From Mycolicibacterium sp. (GTDB lineage: Bacteria; Actinomycetota; Actinomycetes; Mycobacteriales; Mycobacteriaceae): a stretch of 64,000 nucleotides of DNA. The position numbers were made by a program, and so were the translations under genes. The DNA is taken from NCBI RefSeq assembly GCF_016462545.1, contig NZ_JAEMTA010000017.1, positions 1-64,000 of the forward strand, written 5' to 3'. Shown piece after piece: positions 51,277 through 58,642 of the stretch. How positions within the stretch are numbered: position 1 is the stretch's first letter; every line of letters starts with the position of its first letter. The notes under the pieces are model-generated. The model had not been told where the DNA came from. It ran no database searches and was given only the letters and a program-made list of their open reading frames with translations.

Positions 51277-52668
51277 ATGAGGAGTGGGGTGAAGATGAAA
51301 GCGACACGAGCACTGCGAAAGCTCTCGGTGTCCGCGGTGGCCGCAGGGCTGCTGTTGACCGCCGGATGTTCGGGTGCAGGAAGTCTGGGGGCATCGGACA
51401 ACGAGGTGACGATCGCTCTGGTATCCAACTCGCAGATGACGGACGCGCAGAAACTGGCGCCGGAGTTCGAGAAGGAAAATCCCGGCGTGCGGTTGAAGTT
51501 CATCTCGCTGTCGGAGAACCAGGCCCGCGCCAAGATCACCATGTCGACCGCGATGGGCGGAAGTCAGTTCGACGTCGCGATGATCAGCAACTTCGAGACG
51601 CCCCAGTGGGCGAAAGACGGTTGGCTGCTTCCCCTCTCGGACTATGCGAAGAACACGCCAGGCTACGACGAGGCCGACTTCATTCCCTCACTGCGCGAAT
51701 CGCTCTCGTACGAGGGCAACATGTACTCGGTGCCGTTCTACGGCGAGTCGTCGTTCCTGATGTACCGCAAGGACATGTTCGAGCAGGCCGGCATCAAGGT
51801 CAACCAGGATCCGAGCTACCAGCCGACCTGGCAAGAGGTGGCGGACTGGGCCAAGACCATCAAGGCCAAGCAGGTCTCGGATGCCGGCATCTGCCTGCGC
51901 GGCAAGCCCGGCTGGGGTGAGGTGCTGGCGCCACTGGACACCGTGATCAACACGTTCGGTGGGCGTTGGTTCGACGAGAAGTGGAACGCTCAACTCGACA
52001 GCCCCCAGGTGAAGGACGCCGTCAACTTCTACGTCGACACGATCAAGAATTCTGGCGAATTGGGCGCCTCGTCAACCGGATTCCAGGAGTGCGCGAACCT
52101 CTTCGGCCAGGGGCAGACGGCCATGTGGTACGACGCGACGTCGGCGGTCTCCGTTCTCGAGGACCCCAAGACGTACCCGGACCTGGTCGGCAAGATCGGC
52201 TATCTGCCCGCGCCGATCGTGGAGAAGCCCAACTCGGGTTGGCTCTACACCTGGGCGTTGGGCATCCCGAAGGCGGCCAAGAACCCCGACGGTGCCTGGA
52301 AATTCATTTCGTGGATGACCAGCAAGGACTACATGAAGCTGGTCGGAGAGAAGCTGGGCTGGGCCCGGGTCCCACCCGGCAGCCGGACCTCGACGTACAC
52401 CGATCTCCCGGAGTATGAGGCGATCTCGAAGTCGTACGGCCCGCTGACGCTGCAGTCGATCACCAACGCGACGCCGAACAAGCCTACGGTGCAACCGGTT
52501 CCGTACACGGGTGTGCAGTTCGTCGGGATTCCCGAGTTTCAGGATCTGGGCACCAGGGTGAGCCAGCAGATCAGTGCGGCGATCGCCGGCCAGATATCGG
52601 TCGACGAGGCGCTCAAGCAATCACAGCAATACGCCGAGGTCGTCGGCAAGAGCTACCAGGAGAAGTGA
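51277..52668 (+). CDS. ABC transporter solute-binding lipoprotein (sugar/polyol)
   Basis: 463 aa. The lipoprotein signal ends at LLLTAGCSG, placing the lipid-modified Cys near residue 27. The rest is a family-1 (maltose/sorbitol type) binding protein: NEVTIALVSNSQMTDAQKLAPEFEKENPGVRLKF, MYSVPFYGESSFLMYRKDMFEQAGI, and the AMWYDATSAVSVL block. ATG 51277 has GAAGGG 7 nt upstream; ATG 51295, with AGGAG, is the alternative. Held at the outer membrane face, it passes the polyol to the two permeases. Confidence 0.88.
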   Translation: MRSGVKMKATRALRKLSVSAVAAGLLLTAGCSGAGSLGASDNEVTIALVSNSQMTDAQKLAPEFEKENPGVRLKFISLSENQARAKITMSTAMGGSQFDVAMISNFETPQWAKDGWLLPLSDYAKNTPGYDEADFIPSLRESLSYEGNMYSVPFYGESSFLMYRKDMFEQAGIKVNQDPSYQPTWQEVADWAKTIKAKQVSDAGICLRGKPGWGEVLAPLDTVINTFGGRWFDEKWNAQLDSPQVKDAVNFYVDTIKNSGELGASSTGFQECANLFGQGQTAMWYDATSAVSVLEDPKTYPDLVGKIGYLPAPIVEKPNSGWLYTWALGIPKAAKNPDGAWKFISWMTSKDYMKLVGEKLGWARVPPGSRTSTYTDLPEYEAISKSYGPLTLQSITNATPNKPTVQPVPYTGVQFVGIPEFQDLGTRVSQQISAAIAGQISVDEALKQSQQYAEVVGKSYQEK

Positions 52669-53642
52669 TGACTCTTACTGCTGATACCGAGTCAGACGCC
52701 AGTCAGGAGGCAGTGTCCGAACGGGTCCGCAAGATCCGGGAAGCGCAGGACACCGGCGTGAGCCGCGCCGAGGGCTGGCGCAGGAGGGGACCGCTGCTGC
52801 CCGCGCTGATCTTCATGATCGCCGTGACGCAGGTGCCGTTCCTCTTCACGCTCTATTACTCGACCCTGTCGTGGAACCTGGTTCGGCCGGGGTCACGCCA
52901 GTTCGTCGGGCTGAACAACTACATCGCAGTGGTCAAGGACAGTCAGTTCTGGTCGGTGGCAGGCAACACCGTCATTCTGATCGTCGGGGTGGTGCTGATC
53001 TCGGCGCTGTTCGGCTTGTTGATCGCGTTGCTACTGGATCGGGCGTTCCTGGGCCGTGGTGCCGTGCGAACGCTGTTGATCACGCCGTTCCTGATCACCC
53101 CCGTTGCGGGAGCGTTGATCTGGAAGACCACGATCCTGGATCCCACGAACGGCATCCTGAACTGGGTGCTGTCCCTGGTCGGCCTCGGACCGGTGGACTG
53201 GATCGGTCAGTTCCCGCTCACCATGGTGATGGTCGAATTGATCTGGCAGTGGACGCCTTTCATGATGTTGCTGATCCTCGCGGGGCTGACGTCCATGCCC
53301 CGCGATCAACTGGAGGCGGGCCGGGTCGACGGGGCCACCGCGTTCCAGCTCTTCCGCGAGTTGACGCTGCCCCACCTGCGGCGCTTCATCGAGTTGGGCG
53401 TCGTGCTCGGCGCGGTGTACCTGGTCAACACGTTCGACGCCATCTTCATGATGACGCAGGGCGGACCCGGTGTCGCCAGTGCGAACCTGCCGTTCTACAT
53501 CTACCAGCGCGCGTTCCTCGGCTTCGACATGGGCCAGGCGGCAGCCATGGGCGTGGTGGTCGTCATCTTCACGATGATCATCGCCAGCTTCGCGCTTCGG
53601 TTGATCTTCAAATCATTCTCCGGCAAGGAAGAGGCGGCCTAA
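52668..53642 (+). CDS. ABC transporter permease (sugar type, MalF-like)
   Basis: 324 aa with six membrane helices after a 40-residue cytoplasmic N-terminus. The permease coupling loop is DQLEAGRVDGATAFQLFRELTLPHLRR (EAA motif). VNTFDAIFMMTQGGPG is typical of MalF-type subunits. ATG 52668 shares a base with the preceding TGA (TGATG); GTG 52665 is possible. It forms the membrane pore with the next gene product. Confidence 0.88.
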   Translation: MTLTADTESDASQEAVSERVRKIREAQDTGVSRAEGWRRRGPLLPALIFMIAVTQVPFLFTLYYSTLSWNLVRPGSRQFVGLNNYIAVVKDSQFWSVAGNTVILIVGVVLISALFGLLIALLLDRAFLGRGAVRTLLITPFLITPVAGALIWKTTILDPTNGILNWVLSLVGLGPVDWIGQFPLTMVMVELIWQWTPFMMLLILAGLTSMPRDQLEAGRVDGATAFQLFRELTLPHLRRFIELGVVLGAVYLVNTFDAIFMMTQGGPGVASANLPFYIYQRAFLGFDMGQAAAMGVVVVIFTMIIASFALRLIFKSFSGKEEAA

Positions 53643-53643
53643 C

Positions 53644-54513
53644 ATGACTACTACTGCCGAACGGACCTCGGCGACAACGGATGTCGCACCGGTCCGCAAG
53701 AAGAAGACCAAGAAGTTCAGCCCATGGGGCGTCGTCGCGTGGCTCGTCGGTCTCGGGTTCTTCTTCCCGGTGTTCTGGATGGTCCTGACGTCGTTCAAGC
53801 CGGAGAGCGCCGCCGCGACCAACCCGCCGACGTTGTTCTTCACCCCGACCCTGGACCAGTACGGTGCCGTGTTCTCCCAAGGCATCGGCCCCGCGATGTT
53901 GAACTCGGTGTTCGCCACCGGCATGTCGACGATCCTGGTGCTGCTGCTGGGAGTGCCCGCCGCGTTCGCCCTGTCGCTGCGGCCCGTCCGCAAGACGTCG
54001 GACGCGCTGTTCTTCTTCATGAGCACCAAGATGCTGCCCGTCGTCGCCGCCATCCTGCCGCTCTACGTGATCGTGTCCAATCTCGGCCTGCTGGACAACA
54101 TCTGGGCCCTCGTCATCCTCTACACGTCGATGAACCTGCCGATCGCGATCTGGATGATGCGCTCGTTCTTCCTCGAAGTGCCCGGTGAACTCCTCGAGGC
54201 CGCCAGCCTCGACGGGGCCAGCCTGTGGCGGTCGGTGCGAGAGGTGATCCTGCCGCTGGTCTCACCCGGAATCGCGGCTACGGCGCTCATCTGCGTGATC
54301 TTCGCCTGGAACGAGTTCTTCCTCGCGGTGAATCTGACCGCGGTGAACGCCCAGACGATGCCGGTGTACCTCGTCGGCTTCATCGCCGGTGAGGGTCAGT
54401 ACTGGGCCGTGCTGTCGGCGGCCGCCACCATGGCCGCGCTGCCGGTGATCCTGTGCGGTTGGTTCGCTCAAAACAAGCTCGTTCGTGGTCTTTCCTTCGG
54501 CGCCATCAAGTAG
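53644..54513 (+). CDS. ABC transporter permease (sugar type, MalG-like)
   Basis: 289 aa with six helices. The EAA loop reads PGELLEAASLDGASLWRSVREVILPLVSPG; VFWMVLTSFKPESAA and FAWNEFFLAVNLT are standard MalG-type blocks. It starts one base after the upstream stop. Partner of the MalF-like subunit, driven by the ATPase encoded next. Confidence 0.88.
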   Translation: MTTTAERTSATTDVAPVRKKKTKKFSPWGVVAWLVGLGFFFPVFWMVLTSFKPESAAATNPPTLFFTPTLDQYGAVFSQGIGPAMLNSVFATGMSTILVLLLGVPAAFALSLRPVRKTSDALFFFMSTKMLPVVAAILPLYVIVSNLGLLDNIWALVILYTSMNLPIAIWMMRSFFLEVPGELLEAASLDGASLWRSVREVILPLVSPGIAATALICVIFAWNEFFLAVNLTAVNAQTMPVYLVGFIAGEGQYWAVLSAAATMAALPVILCGWFAQNKLVRGLSFGAIK

Positions 54514-54527
54514 AGGAGATAAATACA

Positions 54528-55604
54528 ATGGCTGCAATCACTTACAAGAACGCCTCCTGCATTTACGAGGGTTCGGATAAGCTCGCGGTTGACAACCTCA
54601 ACCTCGACATCCAGGACGGCGAGTTCATCGTCCTCGTCGGTCCGTCCGGCTCGGGCAAGAGCACCGCACTGCGCATGCTGGCCGGCCTCGAGGACATCGA
54701 CGAGGGCAGCATCGAGATCGGCGGCAAGGACATGACGGGCGTTCCGTCCAAGGACCGCGACATCGCGATGGTGTTCCAGAACTACGCGCTGTACCCGAAC
54801 AAGACGGTCGCCGAGAACATGGGCTTCGCGCTCAAGCTGCGTGGCGTGTCGGCCGAGGAACGACGCAAGAAGGTCGAGGAGGCCGCGAAGGTCCTCGACC
54901 TGACGGAGCATCTGGATCGCAAGCCCGCCAAGCTGTCCGGCGGTCAGCGGCAGCGCGTCGCGATGGGTCGCGCCATCGTGCGCGAGCCTCAGGTCTTCTG
55001 CATGGACGAGCCGTTGAGCAACCTCGACGCGAAGCTGCGCGTGCAGACCCGCACCCAGATCGCCGCGTTGCAGCGTCGGCTCGGCACCACCACCGTCTAC
55101 GTCACGCACGACCAGGTCGAAGCAATGACGATGGGTGACCGCGTGGCGGTGCTGCGCTTCGGGAAGCTGCAGCAGTTCGCTTCGCCGAATGAGCTCTACG
55201 ACCGTCCGGCGAACGCCTTCGTCGCCGGCTTCATCGGGTCACCCGCGATGAATCTGTTCACCGCACCCATCACGTCGGATGGCGTGAAGCTCGGGGACTC
55301 GACGTTCGAGCTCGAACGCGATCAGCTGTCCAAGCTGAACGAGTTGGGCCTCAAGGAAGTCACCGTCGGTGTCCGGCCCGAGCAACTGGAGATCACCGAT
55401 TCCGGTGGCGTCGAGGTGGTCGTCGACCTCGTCGAGGATCTCGGCAGCGAGGCGTACGTCTACACGCACGCGAGCGGTGTCGAGTTGGTAGCGCGGTGCA
55501 ATCCGCGTACGGCGCCCAGGCTGGCTGACACGGTTCGGTTGCGTCGGCATCCGGAGGGCGCCGTGCACCTGTTCGACCCGAGCTCGGGCGAGCGCCTCAA
55601 CTAG
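54528..55604 (+). CDS. ABC transporter ATP-binding protein (UgpC/MsmK type)
   Basis: 358 aa. Walker A GPSGSGKST at 38-46, Q-loop FQNYALYP, signature LSGGQ at 136-140, Walker B with D160-E161 in MDEPLSNLD, switch His in VTHDQVEAM. The C-terminal TOBE/MalK-like domain (residues 240-358) includes VTVGVRPEQLEI. AGAGGAG precedes ATG 54528. MsmK-type ATPases can serve several sugar importers. Last clear transporter gene of the operon. Confidence 0.9.
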   Translation: MAAITYKNASCIYEGSDKLAVDNLNLDIQDGEFIVLVGPSGSGKSTALRMLAGLEDIDEGSIEIGGKDMTGVPSKDRDIAMVFQNYALYPNKTVAENMGFALKLRGVSAEERRKKVEEAAKVLDLTEHLDRKPAKLSGGQRQRVAMGRAIVREPQVFCMDEPLSNLDAKLRVQTRTQIAALQRRLGTTTVYVTHDQVEAMTMGDRVAVLRFGKLQQFASPNELYDRPANAFVAGFIGSPAMNLFTAPITSDGVKLGDSTFELERDQLSKLNELGLKEVTVGVRPEQLEITDSGGVEVVVDLVEDLGSEAYVYTHASGVELVARCNPRTAPRLADTVRLRRHPEGAVHLFDPSSGERLN

Positions 55605-55605
55605 C

Positions 55606-56874
55606 ATGCGCGCGCCGGAATTGCGGCTGCGCGCACCAACGCCCGATCTCCTCGGGCTGCCCTGGGATAGACCACTTTCGGAGTGGGTGGTCCCGGACGT
55701 ACCGCTGCGTGACATCGCGGTGGGGATGAGTCGCCACCTGGTGAAGTTCGTCGATGCCGACGGCCTGCTCTGGGCAGTCAAGGACATGCCCCCGCGGATC
55801 GCGATCAAGGAGTACGACGTCCTGCGGCGGCTCGAGGAGATGGGGCTGCCCGCGGTGCATCCGGCCGGGTTGGTGCTGCAGCCCGAATTCGAGACCGCGA
55901 TCCTGGTGACCCGCTATCTCGAGGGATCTTGGCAGTACCGCAGGCTCTTCATGCGGCTGCCGCCGGACCAGCCGAGGCATCGGGCCCGCCTACTGGACGC
56001 GATGGCCGGCCTGCTCGTCGAACTGCATCGGCACGGTGTCTTCTGGGGTGACTGCTCGCTGGCGAACACGTTGTTCTCGCGCGACGGACAACTCTTGCAG
56101 GCGTGGCTGGTCGACGCCGAGACCTCCGAGGTCCACCCCAAGCTCAGCCGGGGACAGCGCAGGCATGACCTGGAGATCCTGGTGGAGAACGTCGCGGAGG
56201 GGCTGGTCGATCTCGCCGAGCGGCTCGGTCTTCCCGAGGAGATGCACGGCACGCTGATCGCCGAGGCCGAACAGGTCCAGGTTCGCTACGAGACGCTCTG
56301 GGAGTTGCTGCACGCCGAGCCGGTGTTCGGCTTCTCGGATCGGTACCGCGTCGAGGGCACCATCCGTCGTCTGAACGAGCTCGGCTTCGCCGTCGACGAG
56401 CTCTCGCTGCAGCCGGACGGGTCGGATCCGAGTCGGATGCGGGTACGCGTCGCCGTGGGAGACCGTCGCTATCACGCGCAGCATCTACAGGAGCTCACCG
56501 GTTTGGACGTCGGCGAGGGGCAGGCGGCCATCCTGCTGGGTGATCTGCACGCGTATCAGGCACAGCTGTGCCTCGAGGCGGGCCACGACGTGGACGAGAC
56601 CACGGCCGCACGGCTCTGGGTCCTCGAGGTGCTGACTCCGTATGAGCAACTGGCGCATCAGGTTCTGCAATATCGGGGCACCGCCATCCAGGCATATTGC
56701 GACCTGCTCGAGGTGCGCTGGCTGCTCAGTGAGAAGGCGGGTCGCGACGTCGGTACCAACAAGGCGCTGGCGGCGCTGGCGGGCGACGTCATTCCGACGG
56801 ATTCGGCCGCCAAGATGGCGGTCGCAGAGGTGCCGACGGCACCGTTCGCGGTGCTGGAGATGGACGACCAATAG
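55606..56874 (+). CDS. DUF4032 kinase-like protein
   Basis: 422 aa. Residues 40-200 look like a small kinase or Rio/lipopolysaccharide-kinase fold: VKFVDADGLLWAVKDMPP (Lys in a beta strand), LHRHGVFWGDCSLANTLF (catalytic-loop-like GDxxxxN) and WLVDAETSEVHP (DxE in place of DFG). The C-terminal half is the DUF4032 region. The start is one base after the ATPase stop, so it belongs to the polyol operon. The target of any phosphorylation is unknown. Confidence 0.75.
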   Translation: MRAPELRLRAPTPDLLGLPWDRPLSEWVVPDVPLRDIAVGMSRHLVKFVDADGLLWAVKDMPPRIAIKEYDVLRRLEEMGLPAVHPAGLVLQPEFETAILVTRYLEGSWQYRRLFMRLPPDQPRHRARLLDAMAGLLVELHRHGVFWGDCSLANTLFSRDGQLLQAWLVDAETSEVHPKLSRGQRRHDLEILVENVAEGLVDLAERLGLPEEMHGTLIAEAEQVQVRYETLWELLHAEPVFGFSDRYRVEGTIRRLNELGFAVDELSLQPDGSDPSRMRVRVAVGDRRYHAQHLQELTGLDVGEGQAAILLGDLHAYQAQLCLEAGHDVDETTAARLWVLEVLTPYEQLAHQVLQYRGTAIQAYCDLLEVRWLLSEKAGRDVGTNKALAALAGDVIPTDSAAKMAVAEVPTAPFAVLEMDDQ

Positions 56875-56951
56875 GGCTGTATTTCGTTGTGCTGCAACGG
56901 ATTTACATCCTTAGGGAACTCTTGGAGAAAGCGTCAGAGAGTTCTTAGTCA

Positions 56952-56967
56952 TCGAACGTATGTTCTA
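56952..56967. promoter_or_regulatory. LexA (SOS) box with embedded -10
   Basis: TCGAACGTATGTTCTA fits TCGAAC-N4-GTTCGA except at one position. A -10-like TATGTT (56959-56964) lies inside it, six bases before ATG 56971. LexA binding would hide the promoter of a leaderless DUF222 gene, so induction by DNA damage is expected. Confidence 0.65.
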
Positions 56968-56970
56968 ATC

Positions 56971-58386
56971 ATGAGCGCGGGTGCAGTGCAAGCGGCGGTA
57001 ACCGCATTGCGTACGGCCCACGACGCGATGGCCGCGCTGTCGGTCGATGCGCTCACTGCGGTCGAGTTGATCGGCGTTCTCGACGGTCTCGAGACGCTCA
57101 CATGCCAACTGCCCATGCAGTGTCATCGGATGCTGGCCCGCCTGCAGGTCGAAACCACCCCGAAGGCGATGGGCGCCAAGTCCTGGCGCGACGTGTTGGC
57201 GACCCGGTGGCGGATCTCGCCAAGCGAGGCCGGCCGTCGCCTCGAGGAAGCAGCCACGTTGGCTCCGCGCCAGGGGCTGAGCGGGGAACGCCTCGAGCCG
57301 GTGTTGGACTGCACGGCAATCGCCCAGGCTCACGGCTTGATCAACCGCGAACACGTTCGGATTCTCGGCGACGCAATGAACCGCATCCCTCCTGCGGTCG
57401 ACGTCACCACCCGCGGCCAGATCGAGGCCGACCTGGTTCGGACCGCAATGGGGGTCGGACCCAAGGAACTGAAGGACAACGCCGACCGAAGACTGTTCCT
57501 GCTCGACCAGGACGGCCCCGTGCCCGACGACGCCGAACGAGCAAGACGCCGCGGTGTGACGAAGGCACCCCAGCAGCCCGACGGGATGACCCGGCTCACG
57601 TGCAACCTGACCCCTGAGGCGTGGGCGATCTTGGAGGCGATCTTCGCGAAATTGGCGGCGCCAGGGTTGTGCAACCCCGCCGACGCGGACCCGTGCGTGT
57701 CGGGCACTCCATCTCAGCAACAGATCGACGACGACCACCGCAGCCTCGCCGAGCGTCAGCACGACGCGCTGGTGGAAGTCGGGCGTAGCGTGCTGGCCAG
57801 CGGTGAGTTGGGGCAGCACAACGGGTTGGTGACCACGATCATCATCCGCACCACGCTGCAGGACCTCGAGAGCCGCGCCGGCGTCGGCGTCACCGGCGGT
57901 GGCACCGTGATCCCGATCAGCGATGTGATTCGACTGGCGGCTCGTGCCAACCAGTACCTCGCGGTGTTCGACGGGGCGACCGGGTCGGCGCTGAACCTGT
58001 TCCGTGCTCGCCGCAATGCCTCGCCTGCCCAACGAATCATGTTGATCGCGCGTGATGGGGGCTGTACCAAACCGGGTTGCACGGTGCCGGCGTACGGCAG
58101 CCAGGTCCATCACGCCGCGCGAGACTGGGCCGACGGTGGACAGACCAACGTCGACGAACTCGGTTTGGCGTGCGGCCCTGACAACCGCATGGTCGGCCCC
58201 GAGGGCTGGGCCACCCGGATCGACGCGCGACACGACGTCGAGTGGATTCCGCCGGCGCATCTGGACACCGGCCAAGCGCGCGTCAACGATTACCACCGAC
58301 CCGAACGGCTGCATCTCCCAGCCGATGACGACGCATCGGCTCCAGACCTTCGCGAACCCGGTGGGCCAGAACCCAACGCGGCCTAG
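56971..58386 (+). CDS. DUF222 / 13E12-family HNH endonuclease
   Basis: 471 aa. DUF222 domain: residues 1-330 (ALSVDALTAVELIGVLDGLE, VLATRWRISPSEAGRRLEEA, HVRILGDAMNRIP). HNH region: about 385-425, CTKPGCTVPAYGSQVHHAARDWADGGQTNVDELGLACGPDN in part, with the two Cys, the HH pair and the Asn of a His-metal nuclease. In mycobacteria such genes are LexA-controlled, and their repeats can be phage attachment sites. The operator palindrome and promoter spacing fix the start at ATG 56971. The stop overlaps the opposing gene by 4 nt. Confidence 0.88.
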   Translation: MSAGAVQAAVTALRTAHDAMAALSVDALTAVELIGVLDGLETLTCQLPMQCHRMLARLQVETTPKAMGAKSWRDVLATRWRISPSEAGRRLEEAATLAPRQGLSGERLEPVLDCTAIAQAHGLINREHVRILGDAMNRIPPAVDVTTRGQIEADLVRTAMGVGPKELKDNADRRLFLLDQDGPVPDDAERARRRGVTKAPQQPDGMTRLTCNLTPEAWAILEAIFAKLAAPGLCNPADADPCVSGTPSQQQIDDDHRSLAERQHDALVEVGRSVLASGELGQHNGLVTTIIIRTTLQDLESRAGVGVTGGGTVIPISDVIRLAARANQYLAVFDGATGSALNLFRARRNASPAQRIMLIARDGGCTKPGCTVPAYGSQVHHAARDWADGGQTNVDELGLACGPDNRMVGPEGWATRIDARHDVEWIPPAHLDTGQARVNDYHRPERLHLPADDDASAPDLREPGGPEPNAA

Positions 58387-58610
58387 ATCGCCGGGTCGTT
58401 CCCGGGGTCGACGCCGTACGGAAGTTCGGGGCTGACCCCGGAACTGTCATGGGTGAAGATCTGCGACGAAGGCGCGCGGCAGTTGGTGTCCATCGGGGTC
58501 TGATCGCCGGAGCAGTAGGGCACCAGGTCGGCGGGATCGGCCGCCGCCGGTATCGCGGCGCCGAGCGCGGTGATACCCGCGAACAGTGCTGCCGCGACGA
58601 ATCTTCCCAC
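58383..58610 (-). CDS. Small secreted protein, unknown
   Basis: 75 aa from GTG. A signal peptide FVAAALFAGITALGAAIPAAA is followed by DPADLVPYCSGDQTPMDTNCRAPSS with two Cys that may pair. This YCSGDQxPxDxxC pattern recurs in small mycobacterial exported proteins; function unknown. Its stop overlaps the DUF222 stop at a CTAG, and its start lies 32 nt from the divergent ligD start. Confidence 0.72.
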   Translation of the reverse strand: MGRFVAAALFAGITALGAAIPAAADPADLVPYCSGDQTPMDTNCRAPSSQIFTHDSSGVSPELPYGVDPGNDPAI

Positions 58611-58642
58611 GGTATGAACGGTACTCCGCCGATACTGGGCTC

